Position numbers and translations under genes: made by a program. The notes beneath the pieces were generated by a model that saw nothing but the letters and a program-made list of their open reading frames with translations, ran no database searches and was not told where the DNA came from. Shown piece by piece: positions 25,714 through 34,338 of a stretch of 36,253 nt of DNA. Source of the stretch: an uncultured bacterium (GTDB lineage Bacteria; Patescibacteriota; Patescibacteriia; UBA1558; GWA2-36-10). Position 1 is the stretch's first letter, and each line of letters begins with the position of its first letter. The stretch lies in contig CAINYB010000016.1 in the NCBI GenBank assembly GCA_903855135.1, positions 1 to 36,253 of the forward strand, in the 5' to 3' direction.

Positions 25714-28700
25714 ATGGAAAATTTAGGCAATATTCTCCCAAATAATATAGAAAATTTAGAGCCAGAGAAAACAGAGCAACTACATTATGGTGAATTATCC
25801 CCAGAACAACTGAAGATAGTTGATAATTTTTGTGGAGAAGTTATTATGTCTGGTAGAGAAGAAAAACTAGCTGCTTTTGTTAATATTCCTTTAGAATTGC
25901 ATACAGCTGTAGCTGAAAGATTTATACAAAAAAATAGCACACGGCATATGGTGGGAGCTAGATTTGTTTTGAATAATTTAGAAAAATTTAGCGCCTTAGA
26001 TTATATGGAGCTAGCTCACGCATTAGGCTCTGAGTATATTTTTGATTCAGCCAATGAAGATGTGTTAGACAAATTTCCGGATCATAATGCCTTGGTAATG
26101 CATTTTTTATCTATAGAAGAATTAGCTCAAAACTATGGCCAAAGTAATTTTTTAAAATTTTTAGCAAAACGTATTAAGGATTTGCGTGATATAAATTTTG
26201 AGCCTTTGATGCCAAAATTTTTTAATTTATTAGCTAATAGCTACTTTGCAGAACAGGCTACGAATGTTTTAAAGATTATTCTTGAGGATCAAGGTAAAAA
26301 TTTTCATATCTTAAATTATGTTTTAGATGCAGCTAAAATTAATCCGGAAATTTTAAGTCTAACCTATCTTTGGGAAAGGTGTAAAAATGAGCTAGAAGAA
26401 AAAGAAATTATTTCTTTGTCAGAATTAGAAATCTTGATGTCGGCTAATGATTTAGTCATTACTGATTGGTGTTGGCAGCATCAAGAAAAATTAAAAGCAA
26501 TAGAGTCGAATAAATTAGCCGCTTTGTTTTTACCTGTTCTTGAAGGTCGTAAAGGTATAGCGGAGAGTCTTTTGGAATTTCAGAATCCTGGGAAATATAA
26601 AGAACTTCAAGAAAGGAGATCAGCAGAACATTTTGCTCCTAGGAGACGTAAAAAAAGACCAGACGGACCATTGTTTTTTGGTGCAGAGACCAATATTATG
26701 GTATATGAAGAGATAAAGTTTCCAGCTGAGCTAGAAAAAATTTTGGCCAATTTTCCAGATTTAAATGAGCAAGAGTTGTTAAATAGCTTATTGGAAACAA
26801 AACCAACTTTTATTTTGAACCATCTGGAATTATTTTCAAATATTGATTTAGAGGTCAAGCATAAAATCTTGGCTAGCTTGATGGAAAAGGATGGTGGTAT
26901 AAAAGTTTTGTTAAATCAATTTGATTTTTTCAAAGAATTTCACAATGAAAAATTAGCGCTACAATTAGTGGAGATTGGTGAAAATACAGCGGAGTTTGTT
27001 TTGGATAATTTAGCAAATTTTTCAGACTTAGATCATACCAGATTAGTTCAAGTTTTAATAGATAAAAATTATAGTAATTTGCTGGATAGACGTTATAAAG
27101 AATTAAATTTGGGATTAGATCAACAGTCTTTGGATGATGTTTTAAAAAAGAACGCTTTAAGATTTAGTGAATATTTTATTGTGCGTGATTTATTAGAGCC
27201 ACAAGATGAGATTGATAAAGAAAAGCAAGCTCAACAAATTTTTTCTCGTCTTAAAGAGAAATCTAGTTATTGGCAAGATCAGGATAATGTGGTTCAGCCA
27301 TTTGAGAATGGTGCGCAATATTTTGGTTATGAAAAAATGTGGGAATATGTCTCTAGACACAAGCTTAGTCGCCATGATGCTTTGCACAATTTTTCTTCTA
27401 TCTTAGGTTTAGCTAAAGGATCTGGTTTAGAAGCTAAACAATTTTTTTATCAAATTTTAGCTCAAGTAAAAAAAGATGACGCGGGTTATTATGAGGGCAC
27501 GGCACATCATCATTTAAATATGATAGCTAATAATATTTCTTTAGATATAGAAGCAGTGTTGTCGGAAGCTAAGAAATATCAAGACATTCAAGAAATGCAA
27601 CAAGCCCTGCAAGGCGTAGATGGGCCAGGAGATGTTTTTGCTTCTTGGAAAACTTTGAAAAAATACGCTGATATTTTTCAATTGCTAAAGAAAAAAGAAA
27701 TTCTTGATGAATTAGTAGCTTTAAAACAAACTGGTCAATTAGAATTATTTAACTATGTGGAGAAACTGGCTTTTCATCCCAATGTTGATTTAAAAGCAGT
27801 GATGCAATTTTGGCGCCAACCAGATGAATTTTTAGATGTGGAAGAAATTCATGCAACCTCTAGTCATGAGCGTAAAAAGCCCTCTCGTTATACTAATATT
27901 CCTAATTTGGATTTATCAGCCGAAGATTTGCGCGATGCTTTAGTTGAGGGGGATTATGATTCTATGCAGGCATTTGAGCCTTTAAGTATTGAATATATAG
28001 TTAGAGACTTACCAAGCAATAATTTATCTGAGTTAATTAAGCAAGCCTTAGGTTCTCGTAGTTTAGGTATAGCTGGCCAAGCTCGTGATGCTAAAAAATT
28101 ATTTGCTGAGTTAAATACAATCTTAAAAACTGCAGGTTTAAATATTAATACCTATTTACAAGCTTCTAATGGTGAAGAATTAAAGTTGAGTGGAAATATG
28201 CAAACTAATTTAGTGAATAAATTATTTGATCAACAAATTGGCTTAGTTGTTAAAACTAAAAAATATCGAGCGCAAGTACATCTAAAGTCTGATCCTGATG
28301 CGGTGGTGGCCGGTAATGATACTTCATGTTGTATGCCTTTTGGTAGTGGTAAAAATAATGTTTATACTTTTAACCCCATCACTTCTTTATTTACTGTCCA
28401 AGTAGAAACAGAGGATGGTCATTGGCGTACAGTGGCTCAAAGTGTTTTGACTAGAGATAAAGATATTGGTGTGCAAGTAGATGAGTTGATCGATCGTTTG
28501 GATAACGAACACACTAATATGAATGAAGTAATACCGGAGGATATTTTAAGACAATCTCAAGGTATTATTACTTGTGACAATGTAGAGTTAGCCAAAAATT
28601 TTGTAGATGTAAATTTTGGCCCAGTTATTGAAGATATTTATCGAGATTTTTTTCAAGAGTATACTGTTCATTTTGCGCAAAAAGATGATTTAGACGCGCA

Positions 28701-29463
28701 AAGAGTCATTATTGGCCCTGGTTATTCTGACTCTTTGACTCATTTGCCAAGAACCGCTAATTATTTTGTGCCAGAAGCACCAGTTGGTTATAGTGATAAT
28801 GTTCACGCTGAGAGTCTTGTTTTAAATTTAAAAGCTAAAGAGAGCTTACGCTTGTCCCATAGAGCTATACATATGCAAACCAAATTAAAGGCTGAGCAAT
28901 TTCTAGACACTATGACACAACGAGCAGTTTTACCAAAAGGAGTTGATTATTTAACTTTTAAAGACAGTTTAAGTGTAGCCTATATTGAAGGCAAGGCTTA
29001 CCATGATAATCAAACCCTAATGCAGTATTTGCACAACATGGAAAACGCCTTGATTGCTAAAGATGTTAGTAACACTTTTAAAAATCGTCCAAATATGAGC
29101 TTGCAATATCGAGATACTGAAGGCAAAACTCACGCTTATATGTTGGCTTACGAGGGGAAAAAAGATAAAGATGGTGAAGATTTGCTTTATGTGGCAGATT
29201 TAGCTTCCGATGGTCATGCGAGAGCGGGAGCTTCTTTGGTGTTGGGTTTTGTTGAGTTGTATAAAAAAAATTATTTAGCTAAAGATGAGCTTAAGCCAAT
29301 TTATGCTCAGTTAAGAGAACAAACTTCTTATAAATTAGTCATGAATCAATTAGATAAAATAAGTAAAAGTATGGGTATTAAATTTGAAGTAGAAGAATTA
29401 TCTGCTTATGAAATGGGTGATGATACTATGCACGAAGTTATTTTAAGACCAGTAAAAATATAA
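25714..29463 (+). CDS. Large (1249 aa) hypothetical protein: alpha-helical repeats plus uncharacterised C-terminal region
   Basis: Recurrent units FVLNNLEKFSALDYMELAHAL, FILNHLELFSNIDLEVKHKIL, FVLDNLANFSDLDHTRLVQVL; C-terminal NDTSCCMPFGSGKNNVYTFNPITSLFTVQ and LYVADLASDGHARAGASLVLGFVELYKKNYL. Confidence 0.85.
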   Translation: MENLGNILPNNIENLEPEKTEQLHYGELSPEQLKIVDNFCGEVIMSGREEKLAAFVNIPLELHTAVAERFIQKNSTRHMVGARFVLNNLEKFSALDYMELAHALGSEYIFDSANEDVLDKFPDHNALVMHFLSIEELAQNYGQSNFLKFLAKRIKDLRDINFEPLMPKFFNLLANSYFAEQATNVLKIILEDQGKNFHILNYVLDAAKINPEILSLTYLWERCKNELEEKEIISLSELEILMSANDLVITDWCWQHQEKLKAIESNKLAALFLPVLEGRKGIAESLLEFQNPGKYKELQERRSAEHFAPRRRKKRPDGPLFFGAETNIMVYEEIKFPAELEKILANFPDLNEQELLNSLLETKPTFILNHLELFSNIDLEVKHKILASLMEKDGGIKVLLNQFDFFKEFHNEKLALQLVEIGENTAEFVLDNLANFSDLDHTRLVQVLIDKNYSNLLDRRYKELNLGLDQQSLDDVLKKNALRFSEYFIVRDLLEPQDEIDKEKQAQQIFSRLKEKSSYWQDQDNVVQPFENGAQYFGYEKMWEYVSRHKLSRHDALHNFSSILGLAKGSGLEAKQFFYQILAQVKKDDAGYYEGTAHHHLNMIANNISLDIEAVLSEAKKYQDIQEMQQALQGVDGPGDVFASWKTLKKYADIFQLLKKKEILDELVALKQTGQLELFNYVEKLAFHPNVDLKAVMQFWRQPDEFLDVEEIHATSSHERKKPSRYTNIPNLDLSAEDLRDALVEGDYDSMQAFEPLSIEYIVRDLPSNNLSELIKQALGSRSLGIAGQARDAKKLFAELNTILKTAGLNINTYLQASNGEELKLSGNMQTNLVNKLFDQQIGLVVKTKKYRAQVHLKSDPDAVVAGNDTSCCMPFGSGKNNVYTFNPITSLFTVQVETEDGHWRTVAQSVLTRDKDIGVQVDELIDRLDNEHTNMNEVIPEDILRQSQGIITCDNVELAKNFVDVNFGPVIEDIYRDFFQEYTVHFAQKDDLDAQRVIIGPGYSDSLTHLPRTANYFVPEAPVGYSDNVHAESLVLNLKAKESLRLSHRAIHMQTKLKAEQFLDTMTQRAVLPKGVDYLTFKDSLSVAYIEGKAYHDNQTLMQYLHNMENALIAKDVSNTFKNRPNMSLQYRDTEGKTHAYMLAYEGKKDKDGEDLLYVADLASDGHARAGASLVLGFVELYKKNYLAKDELKPIYAQLREQTSYKLVMNQLDKISKSMGIKFEVEELSAYEMGDDTMHEVILRPVKI

Positions 29464-29527
29464 AATAAGGCTATTTTACATCTCTAGTATTTTTTGTTAA
29501 AATATATTCACCTTAATTATTAATACT

Positions 29528-29545
29528 ATCCGGCATCCGCCGGAG
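29528..29545. repeat. Palindromic element ATCCGGCATCCGCCGGAG (intergenic copy)
   Basis: Identical to 3145-3162. Confidence 0.75.
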
Positions 29546-29560
29546 TAAACAAATAAAATT

Positions 29561-30061
29561 ATGCCTATTAAAAAAACAGCGGTCCGCAAAAGTGAGGACC
29601 AAGAAGAAATGATGGATTTTGATGATTTTGTTGCTCGTACACCAAAAGCCAAAAAAGCTAATAAAACTTGGTTATTCATTACTTTATTATTAGTCATCAT
29701 TGTTTTGGGTGCAGCTATTTTCTTTATGCCAAAATTAAAGATGAATAAAACTGCCCAATATCAAGCGATCTTTTTAGAGAGCCAGCAAGTTTACTTTGCT
29801 AAAGTCGTCAAAGAAGATGCTTTGTCTGTTTATTTAGATGATGTCTACTATATCCAAACCCAACAGCAAGTAATTCCTGCCATCGAAGAGGGAGCAGAGG
29901 ACACCGTCAAAGAAGTGCCAGTTTTGGTTAAGCGTGGACAAGAATTACATCAGCCAAGTGGTTGGATGCAAATCAATCGTAATAAAATAATTTCTATCGA
30001 ACAAATCGGTGCTGACTCTGAGATTTTAAAAGAAATTGAAAAAGTAAAAGCACAGAAATAA
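29561..30061 (+). CDS. Hypothetical membrane-anchored protein
   Basis: 166 aa, single TM WLFITLLLVIIVLGAAIFFM. Confidence 0.75.
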   Translation: MPIKKTAVRKSEDQEEMMDFDDFVARTPKAKKANKTWLFITLLLVIIVLGAAIFFMPKLKMNKTAQYQAIFLESQQVYFAKVVKEDALSVYLDDVYYIQTQQQVIPAIEEGAEDTVKEVPVLVKRGQELHQPSGWMQINRNKIISIEQIGADSEILKEIEKVKAQK

Positions 30062-30073
30062 AGCTTATATTTT

Positions 30074-30112
30074 AAAACGACCTCGAGGTTTAAACCTTCG
30101 AGGTCGTTTTTT
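30074..30112 (+). terminator. Terminator hairpin AAAACGACCTCGA...TCGAGGTCGTTTTTT
   Basis: Perfect 13-bp stem with loop GGTTTAAACCT and T run. Confidence 0.85.
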
Positions 30113-30136
30113 AGTCCAGCCGGGAGCCTCTACATC

Positions 30137-30190
30137 TAAAGTATTAAGTATAAATTAATACTTTACACTTTTTACTTTATGGTTTATAAT
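30137..30190 (+). promoter_or_regulatory. merR-type gene promoter with candidate operator
   Basis: TTTACA (30162-30167), 17-bp spacer, TATAAT (30185-30190); perfect inverted repeat TAAAGTATTAA-GTATAAA-TTAATACTTTA (30137-30165) overlaps the -35. Confidence 0.6.
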
Positions 30191-30216
30191 TAGTCTGTCG
30201 TTTATTTTTTTATTTC

Positions 30217-30471
30217 ATGCGCAAAATAAAAACAGGCTTTGCTACTCCAAATTCTCATTTAGTAAAAATTGGCACTTTGGCTGCTATGTTTAATATTTTG
30301 CCTTCAACCATAAATTTTTATACTTCAGAAGGTTTTTTAAAAGCCGATGGTCGCAGTAAAGGTGGCTATCGGCTTTATGATCCAGAAAAAGCCATTGCTA
30401 CTTTAAAAAAAATAGAGAATTTGCAAAATAAAAAAAGATTTTCTTTAAAAGAAATTAAAAAATTAATATGA
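30217..30471 (+). CDS. MerR-family HTH transcriptional regulator (DNA-binding domain only)
   Basis: VKIGTLAAMFNILPSTINFYTSEGFLKADGRSKGGYRLYDPEKAIATLKKIENL. Confidence 0.85.
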   Translation: MRKIKTGFATPNSHLVKIGTLAAMFNILPSTINFYTSEGFLKADGRSKGGYRLYDPEKAIATLKKIENLQNKKRFSLKEIKKLI

Positions 30472-30590
30472 AGCAAAGATTAGACAAGGTTTTTTCTAAA
30501 GCCAAACCAAAGCATCGGGTTTATCAGCCACGCTTGCGTAAAAAAGCTAAAAATAGCTGGTGGCAAGCTTTGTATTCGATATTTTTCTGA
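30468..30590 (+). CDS. Small basic protein (40 aa) coupled to the MerR-type gene
   Basis: MKQRLDKVFSKAKPKHRVYQPRLRKKAKNSWWQALYSIFF; ATGA overlap with the upstream stop. Below the ORF-track cut-off. Confidence 0.45.
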   Translation: MKQRLDKVFSKAKPKHRVYQPRLRKKAKNSWWQALYSIFF

Positions 30591-30736
30591 AGTTTTGCCA
30601 CCTCGTCTTCGACTTCGAGGTCGCTCAGACTCGAGAAGAGCTTGTCGAGAGGTAAATGTTGTCAAATCACTCGTTTTTGGCTAAAATAACTCTTACCTAA
30701 CTAAATGCCTTTAATTCTCCACTAAATTGCTACGAT

Positions 30737-30760
30737 TTTTCCCCGCGTACGCGGGGAAAA
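30737..30760. repeat. Perfect palindrome TTTTCCCCGCGTACGCGGGGAAAA upstream of ileS
   Basis: 24-bp perfect inverted sequence. Confidence 0.75.
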
Positions 30761-30796
30761 CCTAGTTGCATAGATGGGGCGAGTAAAATTTAATAT

Positions 30797-33703
30797 ATGT
30801 CTAATTTTAAAGATCAGGAACAAGAAATACTAGATTTTTGGGATAAAGATCAGACTTTTCAAAAATCAGTAGAAAAAACAGCTCCCAAAGGTGATTATCT
30901 GTTTTATGATGGTCCGCCTTTTGCGACCGGTACTCCTCATTATGGACATTTGGTGGCTAGTATCATGAAAGATGTTGTGCCTCGTTTTTGGACAATGTGC
31001 GGCTTTAGAGTAGAAAGAGTTTGGGGCTGGGATTGTCATGGTTTGCCGATTGAAAACATTGTGGAAAAAGAATTGGGCTCACAAAGTAAAAAAGCCATAG
31101 AAGAATTAGGCGTAGCCAAATTTAATGAACTTTGTCGTTCCAAAGTTTTGGGCTATGTCAGTGATTGGGAGCGCGTCATCAGACGCTTGGGACGCTGGGT
31201 GGATATGAAAAATGCTTACCGTACCATGGACATCGGCTTTATGGAGTCTGTTTGGTGGGTATTTAAATCTTTATGGGATAAAAATTTAGTTTACAAAGAT
31301 TATCGTTCTATGCATATTTGTCCAAGATGTGAAACTACTTTATCACAATCAGAAGTAGCTGAAGGCTATAAAGATATTAAAGATTTATCAGTCATAGCAA
31401 AATTTGAACTTATAGACGAGCCAAACACTTTTATTTTAGCTTGGACCACTACACCTTGGACCTTGATTGCTAATGTTGCTTTAGCTGTTGGTGTGGATAT
31501 AGCTTATGTTAAAATCAAAAAAGAAAATGAATTTTATATTTTAGCTAAAGAGCGTTTATCAGCTTTTGAGCTTGAATTCTCAAGCACTCCAGAAATAGTT
31601 GAAGAATTTAAAGGTAAAGATTTAGTGGGTAAAAAATATATTTCACTTTTTGACTATTATGCTAAAGATGAAAAATTAGCAAATCATGCTAATGGCTGGC
31701 AAGTAGTGACAGCTGATTTTGTCACAATCGTTGATGGTACCGGCGTGGTACATATCGCGCCAGCTTTTGGTGAAGATGATATGAATTTGGGTAAAGAAAA
31801 AAATTTACCTTTTGTTCAACACCTTGGTATGGACGGTATCATCAAAACCGAGGTGACAGATTTTGCCGGCCTTCATGTGAAACCAAAAGATGATGTGCAA
31901 GCAACTGACATCGCGATCATCAAATATTTAGCCAGTAAAAATTTATTGTTTGCTAAAGAAAAATACGAACACAGCTATCCACATTGCTGGCGCTGTGATA
32001 CACCATTGATCAACTACGCCACTAGCTCCTGGTTTGTCAATGTCACCAAAATAAAAACTGATGCTTTAGCCCAAGCCGAGAAAATAAATTGGACACCGGA
32101 GCATATTAAAATTGGTCGTTTTGGTCAGTGGCTAACTGGTGCTAGGGACTGGTCTATTTCTCGTCAAAGATTTTGGGCTTCAGTCATGCCGATCTGGGTA
32201 TGTGATCAATGTGATGATAAAATAGTTTTTGGCTCGGTAGCAGATTTAGAAAAAGCCAGCAATCAAAAGGTGACTGACTTACATAAACACATCGTTGATG
32301 AAGTGACTTTCCAATGCATAAAGTGTAGCGGTACTATGAAACGCGTGCCAGATGTTTTAGACACTTGGTTTGATTCTGGCTCTATGCCTTATGCCCAGAT
32401 GCATTATCCTTTTGAAAATAAAGAGAAGTTTGACCACTCTTTTCCCGCTAAATTTATTGCCGAAGGTGTGGATCAAACTCGTGCTTGGTTTTATTATCTT
32501 CATGTCTTAGGTACAGCTTTAAAAAACAGTCCTGCTTTTGAAAATGTGATCGTCAATGGCATAGTTTTGGCTGAAGATGGTAAAAAAATGGCTAAGAAAT
32601 TACAGAATTATCCTGATCCAGAAATTGTCATGGAAAAATACGGTGCTGACGCCTTGAGACTTTATTTATTATCAAGTCCAGTGATGTTAGCGGAAAATTT
32701 ATCTTTTACGGAAAAAGATTTAGTAGTTGTCTACCGCAGATTTACTACTTTATTACAAAATGTTTTGTCTTTTTATCAGATGTTTAAGGCAGAGGGGAAG
32801 CAAGTAGCTTTTAATCCCCTTGCTTTACATAATATTTTGGATCAGTGGATAGTAGCCAAACTTGCTCGTTTAAATACTGAAGTGGAGCTTGCGATGCAAG
32901 AGTATAATTTAGTCAAAGCCACACGTCCTCTATTTGATTTTGTCGATGAACTTTCTACTTGGTACTTGCGACGTAGTCGAGAAAGATTTAAAGGCGATGA
33001 TGAAGCCGACAAACAAGAAGCTTTGGGTACACTCGCTTTTGTCTTGCAAGATTTTGCTAAAATTATTGCGCCGTTTACTCCGATGACTGCTGAAATCATC
33101 TGGCAAGAATTTCACCCCAACACCTCTGCACATCTTGAAGCTTGGCCAGAAAAACTAAACATTGAAAATTCAGAAAATATTTTAGCAGACATGACAGCTA
33201 CGCGTGATATCGTCGAAACTGTCCATGCTTTGCGTGCTTCGGCTAACTTAAAAGTCAGACAACCATTAGCGACTTTAGAAATCAGTACCAAACTAAAGCA
33301 AGAATATTTAGACTTATTAGCTGACGAGCTCAATGTCGAGCAAATAAAAATAGTAAGTGAAGTCACAGTAGAAAATGGCTGGCTTCAGCAAGAAGTAAAT
33401 AATCTAAAAATTTCTTTAGATACCAATTTAACTGATGATTTAAAAGACAAAGGTATTTTAAGAGAATTAATACGCTCGATAAATGCTTTGCGTAAAGAGT
33501 CAGGCTTACAACCAAGCGATAGACCAACCGAAACTTATCAAACAAATTCGGAAACTTTATTACGCGTCATCACTAAATATCAAGCTGAACTAGAAAAAAA
33601 TACTTCGGCAGCTAGTTTAATCAAAGTAGAAAACAGCGACGACTTAAAGCAAAAACAAAACTGTGAAATAAATGGTGAACAAATTATTTTAGGTTTAAAA
33701 TAA
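30797..33703 (+). CDS. ileS: Isoleucyl-tRNA synthetase
   Basis: YDGPPFATGTPHYGHLVASIMKD (HIGH), WGWDCHGLPIEN, DGKKMAKKLQNYPDP (KMSKS-like). Confidence 0.97.
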   Translation: MSNFKDQEQEILDFWDKDQTFQKSVEKTAPKGDYLFYDGPPFATGTPHYGHLVASIMKDVVPRFWTMCGFRVERVWGWDCHGLPIENIVEKELGSQSKKAIEELGVAKFNELCRSKVLGYVSDWERVIRRLGRWVDMKNAYRTMDIGFMESVWWVFKSLWDKNLVYKDYRSMHICPRCETTLSQSEVAEGYKDIKDLSVIAKFELIDEPNTFILAWTTTPWTLIANVALAVGVDIAYVKIKKENEFYILAKERLSAFELEFSSTPEIVEEFKGKDLVGKKYISLFDYYAKDEKLANHANGWQVVTADFVTIVDGTGVVHIAPAFGEDDMNLGKEKNLPFVQHLGMDGIIKTEVTDFAGLHVKPKDDVQATDIAIIKYLASKNLLFAKEKYEHSYPHCWRCDTPLINYATSSWFVNVTKIKTDALAQAEKINWTPEHIKIGRFGQWLTGARDWSISRQRFWASVMPIWVCDQCDDKIVFGSVADLEKASNQKVTDLHKHIVDEVTFQCIKCSGTMKRVPDVLDTWFDSGSMPYAQMHYPFENKEKFDHSFPAKFIAEGVDQTRAWFYYLHVLGTALKNSPAFENVIVNGIVLAEDGKKMAKKLQNYPDPEIVMEKYGADALRLYLLSSPVMLAENLSFTEKDLVVVYRRFTTLLQNVLSFYQMFKAEGKQVAFNPLALHNILDQWIVAKLARLNTEVELAMQEYNLVKATRPLFDFVDELSTWYLRRSRERFKGDDEADKQEALGTLAFVLQDFAKIIAPFTPMTAEIIWQEFHPNTSAHLEAWPEKLNIENSENILADMTATRDIVETVHALRASANLKVRQPLATLEISTKLKQEYLDLLADELNVEQIKIVSEVTVENGWLQQEVNNLKISLDTNLTDDLKDKGILRELIRSINALRKESGLQPSDRPTETYQTNSETLLRVITKYQAELEKNTSAASLIKVENSDDLKQKQNCEINGEQIILGLK

Positions 33704-34338
33704 TGACTTTTAAAACTGAAGCCTTTGTTTTAAAAACTAAAGCTTTCAAAGATGCTGACCGGCTTTACTATTTATTTACTCCGTCTGAAGGTATGGTGAC
33801 GGCCGTTTTAAAGTCAGCGGCTAAATCTGGCTCCAAGCTCGCTGGACATTTACCGGTCTTTGCCAAAGTGCGTGTGATGATCGGCCGTGGCAAAATAGAT
33901 CACTTGGCGGGTGTAGAATTAGTCGAAGATTTTCCTAATTTAAGATCTGATTTAAAAAATCTCGCGCTGGCTTCTTCGATTGCGGAGATTTTTTTAAATG
34001 ATTTTAGTTTTGGACAAAAACAAGCCGAGTTTAAGCTCTTAAATGAAGTTTTATTTTTATTAAATAACGAGACTTTAGAACCAGGCGCTAAATTACTTTT
34101 AGTTCGTGCTTTTTTGTGGAAATTTCTCGCTTTATCTGGTTTTAGTTTACCCACTTTTTCAATTAGCAAAACTTTGCTACAATTGATACAAGAGATCTTA
34201 AAACAGCCTTTGGTGGAAGTTTTAAATTTTTCTTTATCTAAAGAATTAAATAAAGAATGGCTACAAGCTTCGCAAATATATTATCAAGAAGTTTATGACA
34301 GGCCTTCACAAGCATTAAAATTATTTGTTTATGGTTAA
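33703..34338 (+). CDS. recO: DNA repair protein RecO
   Basis: TFKTEAFVLKTKAFKDADRLYYLFTPSEGMVTAVLKSAAKSGSKLAGHLPVFAKVRVMIGRG; TAATG overlap with ileS. Confidence 0.88.
   Translation: MTFKTEAFVLKTKAFKDADRLYYLFTPSEGMVTAVLKSAAKSGSKLAGHLPVFAKVRVMIGRGKIDHLAGVELVEDFPNLRSDLKNLALASSIAEIFLNDFSFGQKQAEFKLLNEVLFLLNNETLEPGAKLLLVRAFLWKFLALSGFSLPTFSISKTLLQLIQEILKQPLVEVLNFSLSKELNKEWLQASQIYYQEVYDRPSQALKLFVYG

Noticed and set aside
30733-30765. TTTTTCCCCGCGTACGCGGGGAAAACC resembles a type I-E-like CRISPR repeat hairpin
   Set aside because: Only one copy, no spacer-repeat periodicity and no cas genes in the window; treated as a palindromic element.
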